Positions 8,555-17,983 of a DNA stretch of 64,000 bases are shown here, one piece after another; the stretch's first letter is position 1; each line of letters starts with the position of its first letter. A model generated the notes under the pieces. It did not search any database and had not been told where the DNA came from. It saw only the letters and a program-made list of their open reading frames with translations. The DNA is from Holosporales bacterium. Its GTDB lineage: Bacteria > Pseudomonadota > Alphaproteobacteria > RUG11792. The stretch covers positions 1 to 64,000 of the forward strand of contig JAISBP010000003.1 in the NCBI GenBank assembly GCA_031266135.1. The letters run 5' to 3'. Position numbers and translations under genes: made by a program.

Positions 8555-9865
8555 ATGCAATTTTCGTGCCATATTTATTATAATTACAATAGGGTTAGCA
8601 GATTATTTGATACGGAGACTAATTTGAGATCGTTTTCTGCATCTCCTTCTCTTGTCTGGGGAATATCAGCCCTGTTTTATCTCTATGAATTAGTTTTAAG
8701 GGTTTCCCCGAGTGTCATGACCGAGGAATTGATGGTATCGTTCGATGCAACCTCCACCGTGATAGGCATCTTAATTTCCTTCTATTATTACGCTTATACC
8801 GTCCTGCAAGTACCATGCGGAATCATAATCGATAAATTGGGCGCAAAAAAGTTGCTTTTATTTTCTGCTGGGCTTTGCGTCGTTGGGTCATGCCTATTCG
8901 CCGGATCATTTAATATACCATCGGCTCAGATGGGCCGTCTATTGATTGGTGCAGGGTCTGCCTGCGCTTTCATTAGCTGCCTACAGATTGCCTCTCGCCT
9001 CTTTTCAAAAGAGAAATTCGTGATCCTGGTTGGTCTGACGAATGTGATGGGGACACTCGGCGGCCTCCTCGGAGGCTTCCCAGTCGCACGGTCCGTCAAT
9101 GCATTCGGATGGCAAAATACAACCTTCCTCCTGGCGGGAATCGGAGTTTTTATCGTACTCCTTATATTGATATTCATACCAAGTAATCTCGATTCAACCC
9201 CAAATAAACCTGCGCAGACTTCAATAATAACGAATGTCTTCGGATTATTGAGGAATACACAGATCGTATTGGCTGGAGTTATATCGAGCCTAATGTATCT
9301 TCCAATTTCGGCTTTCGCTGAATTATGGATAGTGCCGTTTTTTATGTCAAAACATGGGATAAATAACGAATTAGCGTCGATGGCAGCGGCCGTCATTTTT
9401 ATAGGTATTGCCATCGGTAGCGTTGTTATAGCTATGCTCTCCAGGAGGATCGGAGGCTATGTACGAACATTAAAGTTAGCAGCCATTGGAACGGCAGCCT
9501 TATTTTTGGTCTTGTTATATGGTGGAGTAAATAATTTCCTCACCTCTCTATCGATAGTCTTTTTCATAGGAATACTGACTGGTGCTCAGCCAATCTGTTT
9601 CACATGCGCAAAAAATAATTCTACTGCCGATCTTTCTGGGACTACTCTGGCCCTCACGAACGGAATCATCATGGCGATGGGAGCCATCTTTCAGCCCTTC
9701 CTTGGAGCCCTGTTGGATATGTGCTGGAATGGAGCAGTATCGAGTAATGGAATCAGGATATACGATATATCGTGCTATACAGTATCGATAGTAACGATAC
9801 CAATCGCTTTAACCGTAGCGTATCTACTGACCTTCTTTATGAAAGAAACAATAGATCTTGAATAA
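8555..9865 (+). CDS. MFS transporter
   Basis: About 436 residues from the ATG at 8555, with 12 predicted membrane helices. The first helices carry the MFS pattern LYELVLRVSPSVMTEELM...GILISFYYYAYTVLQVPCGIIIDKLGAKKLLL; the loop 2-3 motif GxxxDKxGxKxxL is readable as GIIIDKLGAKKLLL. A central cytoplasmic loop lies near residue 200. The N-terminal residues before SPSLVWGISALF are unconserved, so the exact start is uncertain. The substrate cannot be deduced; the pattern resembles uncharacterised MFS proteins of Rickettsiales, Coxiella and Legionella that probably import host metabolites. It converges with mipZ, with 72 bases between. Confidence 0.85.
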   Translation: MQFSCHIYYNYNRVSRLFDTETNLRSFSASPSLVWGISALFYLYELVLRVSPSVMTEELMVSFDATSTVIGILISFYYYAYTVLQVPCGIIIDKLGAKKLLLFSAGLCVVGSCLFAGSFNIPSAQMGRLLIGAGSACAFISCLQIASRLFSKEKFVILVGLTNVMGTLGGLLGGFPVARSVNAFGWQNTTFLLAGIGVFIVLLILIFIPSNLDSTPNKPAQTSIITNVFGLLRNTQIVLAGVISSLMYLPISAFAELWIVPFFMSKHGINNELASMAAAVIFIGIAIGSVVIAMLSRRIGGYVRTLKLAAIGTAALFLVLLYGGVNNFLTSLSIVFFIGILTGAQPICFTCAKNNSTADLSGTTLALTNGIIMAMGAIFQPFLGALLDMCWNGAVSSNGIRIYDISCYTVSIVTIPIALTVAYLLTFFMKETIDLE

Positions 9866-9937
9866 GAAAATCTTTAAAAATCATCGGTAGGCCTACATCG
9901 TAGCTCTACCTGGCATTTCCAGTGAAATATTATCCTT

Positions 9938-10723
9938 CTACGTAATGTTAATTGTTCTTAGTAATTCATTTAACTCTTGCCGTGCGGCTATGTGTGAAAG
10001 TGTCATCTGAGAAAGAGGTGAACTTTTATCGAGGATAGTGAGGCCTGTACGAAACAATTCCCTAAAGATGACTCGCTCTTTAAATCCATTTGCCAATCTA
10101 AATCCTATCCTCTTGGAGAGAGCCCTCAATACCTTCTCTAGTTCTTGTCTATTATTTGATCCTATATTTGACATTCTATTGACTAGGACAATCCAATCTA
10201 TCATTCCCTTATCTCTGACTGCCCTTTCTTTTTTCTGAGTCCATACGGACTCTGCATAAACACTAGGCTTCAAATCTTTAGATTTATCATCCTGAATTTT
10301 TACTAATAAATCTAGATCGATGAAACTTTCATTCATCGGGGTAATTATCACATCGGCATATGAATGGGCTAATTTCGAGAGATGGCTATCATTACCAGGA
10401 GTATCTATAATTATAAAATCAAAATCTTGATGAGAGTGCACTAGTTTTTCGAATTTTTCTTTGTTGTTCTTCTCTAGGACAGCTATAGAGTCACTATCAT
10501 CTTCAAAGAGAGTAGTATGGGATGAAATAAGAATCTCCGGACTTATAAGCTGCGTTTTTCGGCGATTCTCAATGTACCTAGAAAAAGTACCCTGTCTGGC
10601 ATCGACATCTATCGTGGCAATCTTATATCCTTGATTCAATAGACTGACAGACAAATGCACAGCCAAAGTTGACTTCCCTGTTCCACCCTTTTGATTACCA
10701 AACACTATGACCTTAGCCGACAT
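9938..10723 (-). CDS. mipZ: Division-plane positioning ATPase MipZ
   Basis: 261 residues. It carries a deviant Walker A FGNQKGGTGKSTLAVHLSVSLL (residues 8-29), IDVDARQGTFSRYIENRR (the MipZ-specific DxRQxTxxRxxENRR segment), the Walker B-like FIIIDTPGND, and the C-terminal GFRLANGFKERVIFRELFRTGLTILD, which is diagnostic for MipZ over ParA or MinD. In Caulobacter MipZ binds ParB at the origin, forms a gradient from the poles and blocks FtsZ assembly away from midcell. This window also holds parA/parB and ftsZ, its functional partners, though at other loci. Length and motifs are intact. Confidence 0.93.
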   Translation of the reverse strand: MSAKVIVFGNQKGGTGKSTLAVHLSVSLLNQGYKIATIDVDARQGTFSRYIENRRKTQLISPEILISSHTTLFEDDSDSIAVLEKNNKEKFEKLVHSHQDFDFIIIDTPGNDSHLSKLAHSYADVIITPMNESFIDLDLLVKIQDDKSKDLKPSVYAESVWTQKKERAVRDKGMIDWIVLVNRMSNIGSNNRQELEKVLRALSKRIGFRLANGFKERVIFRELFRTGLTILDKSSPLSQMTLSHIAARQELNELLRTINIT

Positions 10724-10868
10724 AAGCGAACTACAAAATCAAAAAAGCAACAGTGGAGTATTATACCAAAGCTACCTACAGAATGGAATCAGAGAAACGC
10801 ATACAGTTTATACCAAACCCTCATTAGAGCTCTAATGAATGGTCATAACCTTCTTGACTTCCAAATGC

Positions 10869-11702
10869 TTATGCAGAGATTCTCAGTATTTTCCTGACTA
10901 AGAGAAAATCTTTAAAAGCCTGGAGTTTCTGGCTCGGAGATCGCAGGAGATACGCCGGATGAAAAGTTGGGACTACGTCGATGCCTAAAGCCTTTCTACT
11001 AACACCTCGTAATCTCGAAATAGGTACGTTAGTATCCAGGATTGCCCTGACTGCTACTCCACCCAATAGCACGATAACCTTCGGCTTGGCTAGTATTATA
11101 TGGCGCTTCACGTAGGGTAGACATAGGGCCACCTCATCTGCGGATGGAGTCCTATTTCCAGGAGGTCTCCAATAGACGACGTTCGTTATATAGGCAGACC
11201 TGCGCTCAACCCCAATCGACATCAGCATATTATTCAGGAGCATCCCACTCTGTCCCACAAAAGGTTTCCCCTGTTCGTCTTCCTCTTGTCCGGGAGCCTC
11301 TCCGATGAGCATTATATCGGATCCTGGAGTTCCATCTGAAAAGACAGTATTCTTCGACATTTTTTTAAGCGGGCAATCCAATTCAAGTACGGCTCTCTTT
11401 AAATCTTCAATAGACCCCTTCCCTAACTCTTCATAATCAGCTTCTTGGTTCGTCAATCCGGTGCTCGATTCCTCATGTACACTCGAGTACACTGCGGATT
11501 TGCGCGCCGGCTTTCCTTCCAATAATTCTGATTCTAAAAGTTTTGAAAAAGGTCTAATGCTGGATACTTCGCAAGTTCTCTCTCCTTGATGTTTTTGGAA
11601 GTTGTTGATATAATCGTGCAAATCTTGGGTGTGACGGCGCAGGAAACATTCGATTCCGAAGGTCCCGTACCACCTAGTCATATGTTTTAAAAGATCGTGC
11701 AT
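10869..11702 (-). CDS. Uracil-DNA glycosylase family 4, with repeat-derived insert
   Basis: About 277 residues from the ATG at 11702; an ATG at 11681 is also possible. The core domain has FSDGTPGSDIMLIGEAPGQEEDEQGKPFVGQSGMLLNNML (GEAPGxxED catalytic motif), NVVYWRPPGNRTP, and C-terminal HPAYLLRSP, all typical of family 4 uracil-DNA glycosylases with an Fe-S cluster; such proteins were long annotated as phage-type DNA polymerase. It removes uracil from DNA to start base-excision repair. Between the N-terminal helix and the core, about 49 residues (RPFSKLLESELLEGKPARK through DYEELGKGS) are encoded by a 146-bp palindromic element, outside the catalytic core. Its start nearly abuts the divergent ispE start, so the two promoters must lie inside each other's coding region or the true start is further in. 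Confidence 0.88.
   Translation of the reverse strand: MHDLLKHMTRWYGTFGIECFLRRHTQDLHDYINNFQKHQGERTCEVSSIRPFSKLLESELLEGKPARKSAVYSSVHEESSTGLTNQEADYEELGKGSIEDLKRAVLELDCPLKKMSKNTVFSDGTPGSDIMLIGEAPGQEEDEQGKPFVGQSGMLLNNMLMSIGVERRSAYITNVVYWRPPGNRTPSADEVALCLPYVKRHIILAKPKVIVLLGGVAVRAILDTNVPISRLRGVSRKALGIDVVPTFHPAYLLRSPSQKLQAFKDFLLVRKILRISA
11411..11556 (-). repeat. Palindromic element inside the uracil-DNA glycosylase gene
   Basis: An exact-length copy of 146 bp. Ends are TAGACCCCTT and AAAAAGGTCTA. On the gene strand it is read in the same frame as the copies in murG and tssG, giving RPFSKLLESELLEGKPARK and then VHEESSTGLTNQEADYEEL. No stop codon is introduced and the downstream core stays in frame. 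Confidence 0.9.
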
Positions 11703-11703
11703 A

Positions 11704-12555
11704 ATGCGAATATTAACACATGCAGTAGCCAAAGTAAATTTGATGTTGAGAATTATCGGTAAGTCGGAATATGACGAGTATCACGAGCTGCAGAGTCTCT
11801 TCGTATTCCTAGATGAGATTTTCGATGTCCTTGAATTTGATACGGACGTGGCGTTCAACGAAGTCTCCGGACACATCGATGGAATTCCAGATGATGAGAA
11901 TTCGATTAAACTCGCCGCTCAAATCCTAGAGGATAAATTCCATAAAAAGGTTCCGCACGTTACCGTCGAGAAGAATCTTCCGATTGGAGGTGGTATCGGT
12001 GGTGGGTCAAGCGATGCCGCCTGCTTCGTTAATACCGTCCTGGACATCTGGCAGATTTCTTTAGAAGAAAAATTGAGATGTATTAAATTATTCAACCGCC
12101 TTGGCTCTGATGCCATAGTTTTCCTCCATAAATATATTCTGAATACTAATATGCTATTTTTAGAAGGGACAGGTCTCCGCGGCACCATTAGCCCGATCCT
12201 CATCCAGGAATTAAATAGATGCTGCCTCCTTCTTGTGAAGAATGAAATATCCTTGAGTACCAAGAATGTTTACGAGAGTTTTAATGGTCCAGTGATGGAT
12301 CCAATTAATAAGGATGATTGCGATTTCCTATCTCTCAAAAATTTCCATAATTCTCTGCAGCAAACGGCATTGGATATAGATACCAATCTGTATTACATCC
12401 TGGCGGCGATACGTAGGACAAATCCGTATTGCCACGGCATCACTGGCTCCGGATCGATCTGCTTTGGATTATATGAATCATTTGAACAGGCTCTTTCCGC
12501 TCAAAAAATACTAAAAGAAAATGACTACGATTATTTGGCGTTATCCAGAATATAG
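11704..12555 (+). CDS. ispE: 4-diphosphocytidyl-2-C-methyl-D-erythritol kinase
   Basis: 283 residues. It begins MRILTHAVAKVNLMLRIIGK (AKxNLxLxIxGK substrate motif) and has the GHMP-kinase ATP loop NLPIGGGIGGGSSDAACFVN at about residues 92-111 and a C-terminal GITGSGSICFGLY. IspE phosphorylates CDP-ME in the MEP pathway to isoprenoids. Its presence says the organism makes its own undecaprenyl and quinone precursors, unlike Rickettsia, which lost the pathway. It is divergent from the uracil-DNA glycosylase gene, with start codons almost touching. Confidence 0.93.
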   Translation: MRILTHAVAKVNLMLRIIGKSEYDEYHELQSLFVFLDEIFDVLEFDTDVAFNEVSGHIDGIPDDENSIKLAAQILEDKFHKKVPHVTVEKNLPIGGGIGGGSSDAACFVNTVLDIWQISLEEKLRCIKLFNRLGSDAIVFLHKYILNTNMLFLEGTGLRGTISPILIQELNRCCLLLVKNEISLSTKNVYESFNGPVMDPINKDDCDFLSLKNFHNSLQQTALDIDTNLYYILAAIRRTNPYCHGITGSGSICFGLYESFEQALSAQKILKENDYDYLALSRI

Positions 12556-12642
12556 CAATAATCGAAGTTATAAGAGTAAAGGCAGTAATGAACAACCGAG
12601 TTAGGGTGGCACTACCGCAATAAGGATGTCACATTTATTTAT

Positions 12643-12732
12643 TGGCGGAGAGAGGGGGATTCGAACCCCCGGCACGATCACTCGTGCAACGGTTTTCGAG
12701 ACCGCCCCATTCGACCGCTCTGGCATCTCTCC
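12643..12732 (-). tRNA. tRNA-Ser (anticodon CGA)
   Basis: A 90-nt class II tRNA on the minus strand. Acceptor GGAGAGA/TCTCTCC is perfect, discriminator G, anticodon loop CTCGAAA (CGA), a long variable arm (TTGCACGAGTGATCGTGC), T-loop GGTTCGAATCC, and encoded CCA. Confidence 0.95.
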
Positions 12733-12769
12733 GCTGACACTCTTTAATTATCACATTTCGTATTATTTC

Positions 12770-13474
12770 TCAACCCCAGCTTTCGGTGTTTACCCCTGCG
12801 TCTACTATTCCCTCAAGGTATACCATGACTAATGCCTGGCCAGTGTGTACGATGATGTCTACGGTTCCGGTCAAAGCCCGATTGAACCATGAGTTGTGTC
12901 CGCAGAACTCTATGCGACTTCTGCTAAGATCCCATCTGAGGCCACTGGTGCTAACCAACGCCCTCGGGAAACCCATTATCGATAATTTAGCATTAATTGG
13001 GAGGCTAAGAGTACTTTCGTGCGTTATCCTGATCCCAATCATCCCTTGCGTCAGGAAGATGCTCCCATCGCAATCGCTGAATATGTTGATGTTATTTATT
13101 ATGTGGTCTGCATATCCGCCATTCATGCCAAGAATTATGCTTGGAAGTAGGCCGCTACGTTGCATATGATTTAATGCTTTTTGAAAATCGGAACTATTTT
13201 GATCGTCCATTTGGATACAATTAAGTTGAAGCATCAAATTTGGACGAATACTATCGAGATCACCAATAACCACATCCGGAATTACATTTGCGTCTACTAA
13301 TTGATTCGCAGCGCCGTCGGTAGCTATAATCGGCAGATCCAGTCCCAAGATAAAATTGGGGTCAGGTAGGGATCCGTCGAGACATAGAACGGAGTTGTAT
13401 TTCTTTAAATCAATAATTCTCTGGATTTGTGCTGGATCAAAAGTATAGGACATTTCGATATGCGATATAGGCAT
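12770..13474 (-). CDS. thiN: Thiamine pyrophosphokinase
   Basis: 234 residues. It has the N-terminal catalytic pattern PIIATDGAANQLVDANVIPDVVIGDLDSIRP (the DGGAN...PDxVIGDxDS motif that binds ATP and Mg), then DDQNSSDFQKAL (the D..KTDxxKA equivalent), and a C-terminal beta domain with SIMGFPRALVSTSGLRWDLS for thiamine binding. It converts thiamine to thiamine diphosphate, so thiamine is presumably imported from the host. An internal ATG at 13453 is an alternative start. No neighbour is linked to thiamine. Confidence 0.88.
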   Translation of the reverse strand: MPISHIEMSYTFDPAQIQRIIDLKKYNSVLCLDGSLPDPNFILGLDLPIIATDGAANQLVDANVIPDVVIGDLDSIRPNLMLQLNCIQMDDQNSSDFQKALNHMQRSGLLPSIILGMNGGYADHIINNINIFSDCDGSIFLTQGMIGIRITHESTLSLPINAKLSIMGFPRALVSTSGLRWDLSRSRIEFCGHNSWFNRALTGTVDIIVHTGQALVMVYLEGIVDAGVNTESWG

Positions 13475-13677
13475 AGCTCTTGCACAACATTGGTACCATT
13501 TATTCTAAATACTAGCAAGATGCTGGGATCAGAAGGCTGATTATGTAAATCATCTCTAAAGGCCTCAGGTTCACCTCAAAACACGAGAACGTGAACACCA
13601 CTATTTTTCATCTTCCTATTTCGATGGACTACGGTTATACTACGCACAGTCCGTGTCGATATCTTTTTTTGAATAAC

Positions 13678-15033
13678 ATGGTGAAGACTGATAGTGATCT
13701 AGTCAATGCGCAAGAATTAGGTCCGAAGATCGTTGTTATAGGTATCGGAGGAGCCGGAGGAAATGCCGTAAATAACATGATACGGCTGAATCTTGAAGGC
13801 GTCGAATTCGTCATCGCGAATACAGATGCTCAAGCTCTGAAGCAGTCCCTAGTCCCTCCGCCTCAGCGTATCCAGCTGGGTCTGTCCGTAACTCAAGGAT
13901 TGGGTGCGGGATCTAAGCCGGAAGTTGGAAGGAGCGCCGCCGAAGAATCATCTAATGAAATTCTGAAATATATAACGGGAGCCAATATGGTTTTCATAAC
14001 GGCTGGCATGGGTGGTGGAACTGGTACTGGTGCCGCCCCCGTAGTCGCTAAGATTGCTCGGGATGCTGGAATCCTGACTGTTGGAGTTGTGACAAGACCA
14101 TTCTCCTTCGAAGGTGCTAATCGTTCGAAGGCAGCCGATAGCGGAATCGATGATCTTCAGCAATTTGTCGATACCCTCCTGATCATTCCGAATCAGAATC
14201 TATTTAGACTGGCTAATGAAACTACCACATTTGCTGATGCTTTTAAAATGGCCGATAATGTGCTTTATTCCGGTGTGCGCGGAGTAACTGATCTAATGAT
14301 TATGCCGGGACTCATCAACTTAGACTTCGCAGATATACGGGCTATCATGTGTGAGATGGGGAAGGCGATGATGGGCACCGGCGAAGCAGAAGGCTCGAGG
14401 AGAGCATTGGATGCTGCTGAAGCCGCTATATCCAACCCTCTCCTCGACGACGTTTCTCTTCAGGGAGCGAGGGGAGTCCTCATCAATATCACGGGCGGGT
14501 ACGATATGACCCTCTTCGAGGTCGATGAAGCGGCCAACCGTATTCGTGATGAGGTCGATACTGATGCCAATATCATATTCGGCTCAACATTCGATGACAG
14601 ACTGAACGGTCGGATTAGAGTCTCCGTTGTGGCGACTGGCATTGGTGGTATTCAGGAAGGTATCTTCAAGAATCGAGATATGCCAGGTATTATGGGGATC
14701 GGAAAAAAAGACGCACATTCTAAAGTTTTTGACGATACTGTTCTTCATCATTCATCCAATACTAACCCTTCCTTCAAGCCGGAAGATGATGAATATGACG
14801 ATACAGAGCAACAACCGTCCATCAATCGAAATCGTGATGAATACGATAAAAACAAAAGAAAGTCTCAATCTTTTTTCGAGAGATTCACTAAATCGAAACA
14901 GGTCTCCAGGAGAAAAGAGGATGACTATATAGACACAGAGAGGGAGCGTAGATCATCGCATCCTCGAGATCACGTCGGCGATATAGAGCAAGATGATCTG
15001 GATATCCCATCGTGCTTTAGACGGAAGAAGTAA
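13678..15033 (+). CDS. ftsZ: Cell division protein FtsZ
   Basis: About 451 residues from the ATG at 13678, which gives the usual alphaproteobacterial start [22 protein letters not shown]; the frame is open 87 bases further up (GTG) without family similarity. The tubulin GTP-binding loop GGGTGTG is in [20 protein letters not shown], with [14 protein letters not shown] near the N-terminus. The T7-loop catalytic segment [11 protein letters not shown] and the C-terminal tail [12 protein letters not shown] (binding FtsA, ZipA-like partners and MinC) are present. The linker between core and tail is charged and low-complexity. FtsZ forms the division ring regulated by MipZ. It overlaps nuoA by one base. 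Confidence 0.96.
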   Translation: MVKTDSDLVNAQELGPKIVVIGIGGAGGNAVNNMIRLNLEGVEFVIANTDAQALKQSLVPPPQRIQLGLSVTQGLGAGSKPEVGRSAAEESSNEILKYITGANMVFITAGMGGGTGTGAAPVVAKIARDAGILTVGVVTRPFSFEGANRSKAADSGIDDLQQFVDTLLIIPNQNLFRLANETTTFADAFKMADNVLYSGVRGVTDLMIMPGLINLDFADIRAIMCEMGKAMMGTGEAEGSRRALDAAEAAISNPLLDDVSLQGARGVLINITGGYDMTLFEVDEAANRIRDEVDTDANIIFGSTFDDRLNGRIRVSVVATGIGGIQEGIFKNRDMPGIMGIGKKDAHSKVFDDTVLHHSSNTNPSFKPEDDEYDDTEQQPSINRNRDEYDKNKRKSQSFFERFTKSKQVSRRKEDDYIDTERERRSSHPRDHVGDIEQDDLDIPSCFRRKK

Positions 15034-15419
15034 TGGAATACGCGGGAACAGAAGGCTTCATAACGATTATAGCAGTCGTTGGAGCAATGTCTGTTGCAGC
15101 ACTTCTTGTCTCTAAGATTTCCTCCTTTTTAGATAATGGGAAACGAGCAATCTCTCGGCATTATGAGTGTGGATTCAAGAATCCAGATCCTGATTTTGTG
15201 TATGCATCCGAAAATTATGGTCTCATTTCTTTATTCGTTGTAATCGAGACAGCTCTTATTTGGTTTTTATTGTGCTGCTCCATCGGAATACTCGATAAAA
15301 AATGGGATGACAAAATATTTATTAAGGTATTGCTTGGTATCATCATGATCCTAATGATAGCGGCGTATAAAATATGCTATCCAGGTAAGAATGGAGTAAA
15401 AATCAGCCCTCAGCCCTAA
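15033..15419 (+). CDS. nuoA: NADH-quinone oxidoreductase subunit A
   Basis: 128 residues with three membrane helices. It has the conserved loop ISRHYECGFKNPDPDFVY (YECGF motif) after helix 1 and an acidic residue in helix 2 (FVVIETALIW, where most NuoA have FDLE). It is a membrane-arm subunit of respiratory complex I. Start ATG overlaps the ftsZ stop (TAATG), so translation is coupled. No other nuo gene is here, so nuoA is detached from its operon. Its last 17 bases overlap the end of rnc on the other strand. The helix 2 motif is divergent. Confidence 0.82.
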   Translation: MEYAGTEGFITIIAVVGAMSVAALLVSKISSFLDNGKRAISRHYECGFKNPDPDFVYASENYGLISLFVVIETALIWFLLCCSIGILDKKWDDKIFIKVLLGIIMILMIAAYKICYPGKNGVKISPQP

Positions 15420-16050
15420 TTTTGTCCAAAATTATCCTAGCGGCGTTGGTTTCTGCAATTTTGCGCGATTTACCGTAAGCAGTGGCTGTTTGTCCGATGG
15501 CCGTAACAGAGACCGTGAACGTAGGGTCGTGGCTGGGCCCTTCCACTGCAGTAACTGTATATTCTGGTATCTCGCCATTTTGAGCTTGAGTCAGTTCCTG
15601 AAGGACGGTTTTAGGCTCAAGGAGCATATCATCATAATTATTGAAAATGTTCCTCCATAGGCTTAGGATCACACTCTTAGCTACATCGTATCCACCATCA
15701 ATAAAAATTGCTCCCAAAACTGATTCTATAGCGTCTGCCAAAACCGTTTTGTTTGTCTTCAAATTCTGTCCAGCTGTCTGTATAAACTTATCGATACCAA
15801 CATAGAGACTAATTTCATAACACGATTTTGCGCATACGAACACGGATTGCATCTTCGCCATTTCCCCTTCATTATTAGTATAATTCTTGAAAATATATTC
15901 GGAAACGACGAGACCGAGCACTCTATCTCCAAGAAATTCTAATCTCTCAAATGCTGGAGCCCAACGCTTCAGACTCGAGTGGCGGAGAGCTTCCTCGAGG
16001 AGTTTTTGATTTCGAAACTTGTATCCAAGCCTATTTTCTAATTCATTCAT
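15403..16050 (-). CDS. rnc: Ribonuclease III
   Basis: 215 residues. The catalytic domain has the signature ERLEFLGDRVLGLVV (acidic residues bind Mg2+) and a second acidic cluster ADAIESVLGAIFIDGGY. The C-terminal double-stranded RNA-binding domain runs from EPKTVLQELTQAQNGEIPEY to KIAETNAARIILDKI. It cleaves dsRNA in rRNA processing and mRNA turnover. It is translationally coupled to lepB (4-bp overlap), the classic lepB-rnc order. Confidence 0.95.
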   Translation of the reverse strand: MNELENRLGYKFRNQKLLEEALRHSSLKRWAPAFERLEFLGDRVLGLVVSEYIFKNYTNNEGEMAKMQSVFVCAKSCYEISLYVGIDKFIQTAGQNLKTNKTVLADAIESVLGAIFIDGGYDVAKSVILSLWRNIFNNYDDMLLEPKTVLQELTQAQNGEIPEYTVTAVEGPSHDPTFTVSVTAIGQTATAYGKSRKIAETNAARIILDKIRAEG

Positions 16051-16793
16051 TTTATTGGGGTGAAGAATCTCTCAAACCTCATGGAAAATGGCCAATCCAA
16101 TACGGCGAATAAAGAACAGCTCGATGAGAAGAACAGACACTCAGCTCGTCCCATGATTCGATCTAATGGTATAAATCCAACGGACTCCATGACGCGACTA
16201 TCCAGTGAGTTATGCCTATTATCCCCCATCATGAAATAATGTCCCTCTGGAACAAGGAATGGCCCCACATTATCTAGCCTCCCATCGCCGAGTGGGAACT
16301 TCGCTATTATGACATGCTCATATCCATTCGGTAATTTTTCGATATATTTCTTATAGATTACATATTCATCATTCTCTAGATTCGAGAACTCTCCATCTTC
16401 TCTTAACTCTACCGGTACGTCGTTTATATAAACTATACCCCCTTTCAGCTCTATCTTATCGCCTGGAATCCCAATGACGCGCTTGATGTAATTCTGATCA
16501 TCATCTTTTTCATTCCGGAAGACGACGACGTCCCCCCTCTGTGGCAACGAATCACCAAATAATCTCTTCGTTATTTTGGGCAATGGAAATGTAAATGTTC
16601 CAATCCTGAAAGAATCGTTTGAATATCCATAACAAAACTTATTTACAATTAAAAAGTCACCGATCAGGAGGGTCGGTATCATGGATCCAGATGGGATTTT
16701 AAATGGTTGGTATAGAAAGCTTGTCCCCACTACGAATCCGAATAAAATCCAAAGCCATTCTTTTACGTTCTTCCAAATTATCTCTTTATTCAT
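16047..16793 (-). CDS. lepB: Signal peptidase I
   Basis: About 248 residues from the ATG at 16793 (MNKEIIWKNVKEWLWILFGF); an upstream in-frame start would add 11 residues. An N-terminal transmembrane anchor is followed by IPSGSMIPTLLIGDFLIVNKFCYGY, with the nucleophile Ser in PSGSM. RGDVVVFRNEKDDDQNYIKRVIGIPGDKI holds the general-base Lys, and MMGDNRHNSLDSR is box E. It cleaves signal peptides of exported proteins at the outer face of the inner membrane; many predicted substrates lie in this window. It overlaps rnc by 4 bases. Confidence 0.95.
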   Translation of the reverse strand: MNKEIIWKNVKEWLWILFGFVVGTSFLYQPFKIPSGSMIPTLLIGDFLIVNKFCYGYSNDSFRIGTFTFPLPKITKRLFGDSLPQRGDVVVFRNEKDDDQNYIKRVIGIPGDKIELKGGIVYINDVPVELREDGEFSNLENDEYVIYKKYIEKLPNGYEHVIIAKFPLGDGRLDNVGPFLVPEGHYFMMGDNRHNSLDSRVMESVGFIPLDRIMGRAECLFFSSSCSLFAVLDWPFSMRFERFFTPIK

Positions 16794-16901
16794 ACAATTA
16801 CACGAATTACCAAACTTGTAACCCACGCAAACAGTTTAGCATCATTTTAAATATCATATCAATTAAGGTTCATGCTGAACTTACAGAGCACATCCTAAAA
16901 A

Positions 16902-17945
16902 TCACTTAACCCTTGTGGATACTTCCTTAAACACAGTCGATAGGATAACGGCGACTGGGATGGATATGAATATGCCAATCGTCCCCAAGACAGATATCGA
17001 TGCACATATTGAGAATAATAACCACGCCGGAGGAATGCCAATTTTCTGTCCAATAAGTTTGGGGGTAATAAAGTTGGAGTCCAGTAAAGGAATAACGACA
17101 TACAAACAGCATGTCAGAACATATTGGTGCGGAAGGAACTCGTCTATCGCCATCACCAATGTAATGAAAAGGCTAATCAGCGGCCCGAAGAACGGGGCAA
17201 ATGATAAGAGACCGGAAAGGGCCCCACACATAATATAATCATCGAGTTTCAAGAAGAATAATCCGGCCATATACAAGACGGCCAGTAAACAACACACCAA
17301 GAGTTGGCTCTTTATATATTTCCCCAGATTTGCATTTATATTCTGCAATAACTTAATGACAGAATCTGAGACGGTCTTCTTCAGGATGGCCCTAATGGCA
17401 ATCGTCATCTTATCCCAATCTTTCAGCAAGTAGAAAACCAGGATCGGGATTATGAAGATAAAAAATGCCGAATGGGCCATGGCTATACTCGTATCGATAA
17501 TATTTACTAAATAACTAGGCCATATCTTCGTGTTTTCGCTGAGATAATTCTGGATACTCATCCCAACATCGAACGATTTATTAATACCAATCGCCGTAAA
17601 TATTTTCGAAAGAAAATCGTTAGCAAAATCTGGCAAAGACCTCATTAAGATTGGAAGCTTTTGAAGTAAAACCACGAGCGAATTTTTAATGATCGGAATG
17701 AAGAAGATGATGAACAACGTGAATATCGTGATGAGTAATATCACGACAATTCCGGATGAAACAGATGAAGAAACGCGCAATACCCTAGAGATATTGCGAA
17801 CAGGTATGTGGAGTATATACGCCAGGATCATCGATACGGCGAACGGAAGTAATGAACTCCCCATCGCATAGCACAACGAAATAATCCCAAGCAACAGTAC
17901 GGTGATTAGAATATACTTTGGCTGATAGATCTTTTTATCGGACAT
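16902..17945 (-). CDS. AI-2E family (PerM/YdiK-type) membrane permease
   Basis: 347 residues with about eight transmembrane helices. A long amphipathic mid-section (VVLLQKLPILMRSLPDFANDFLSK) is followed by the family's conserved late helices: SGLLSFAPFFGPLISLFITLVMA, and LLDSNFITPKLIGQKIGIPPAWLLFSI, matching the N-x-I-x-P-x-L-x-G-x-x-x-x-x-P pattern of AI-2E exporters. Proteins of this family export diverse small molecules or act as Na+/H+ antiporters; the substrate is not known here. The stop is 109 bases from lepB on the same strand. Confidence 0.87.
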   Translation of the reverse strand: MSDKKIYQPKYILITVLLLGIISLCYAMGSSLLPFAVSMILAYILHIPVRNISRVLRVSSSVSSGIVVILLITIFTLFIIFFIPIIKNSLVVLLQKLPILMRSLPDFANDFLSKIFTAIGINKSFDVGMSIQNYLSENTKIWPSYLVNIIDTSIAMAHSAFFIFIIPILVFYLLKDWDKMTIAIRAILKKTVSDSVIKLLQNINANLGKYIKSQLLVCCLLAVLYMAGLFFLKLDDYIMCGALSGLLSFAPFFGPLISLFITLVMAIDEFLPHQYVLTCCLYVVIPLLDSNFITPKLIGQKIGIPPAWLLFSICASISVLGTIGIFISIPVAVILSTVFKEVSTRVK

Positions 17946-17983
17946 TTATCTCCTTTCCAATACAATACGTATCTCAATATAAA

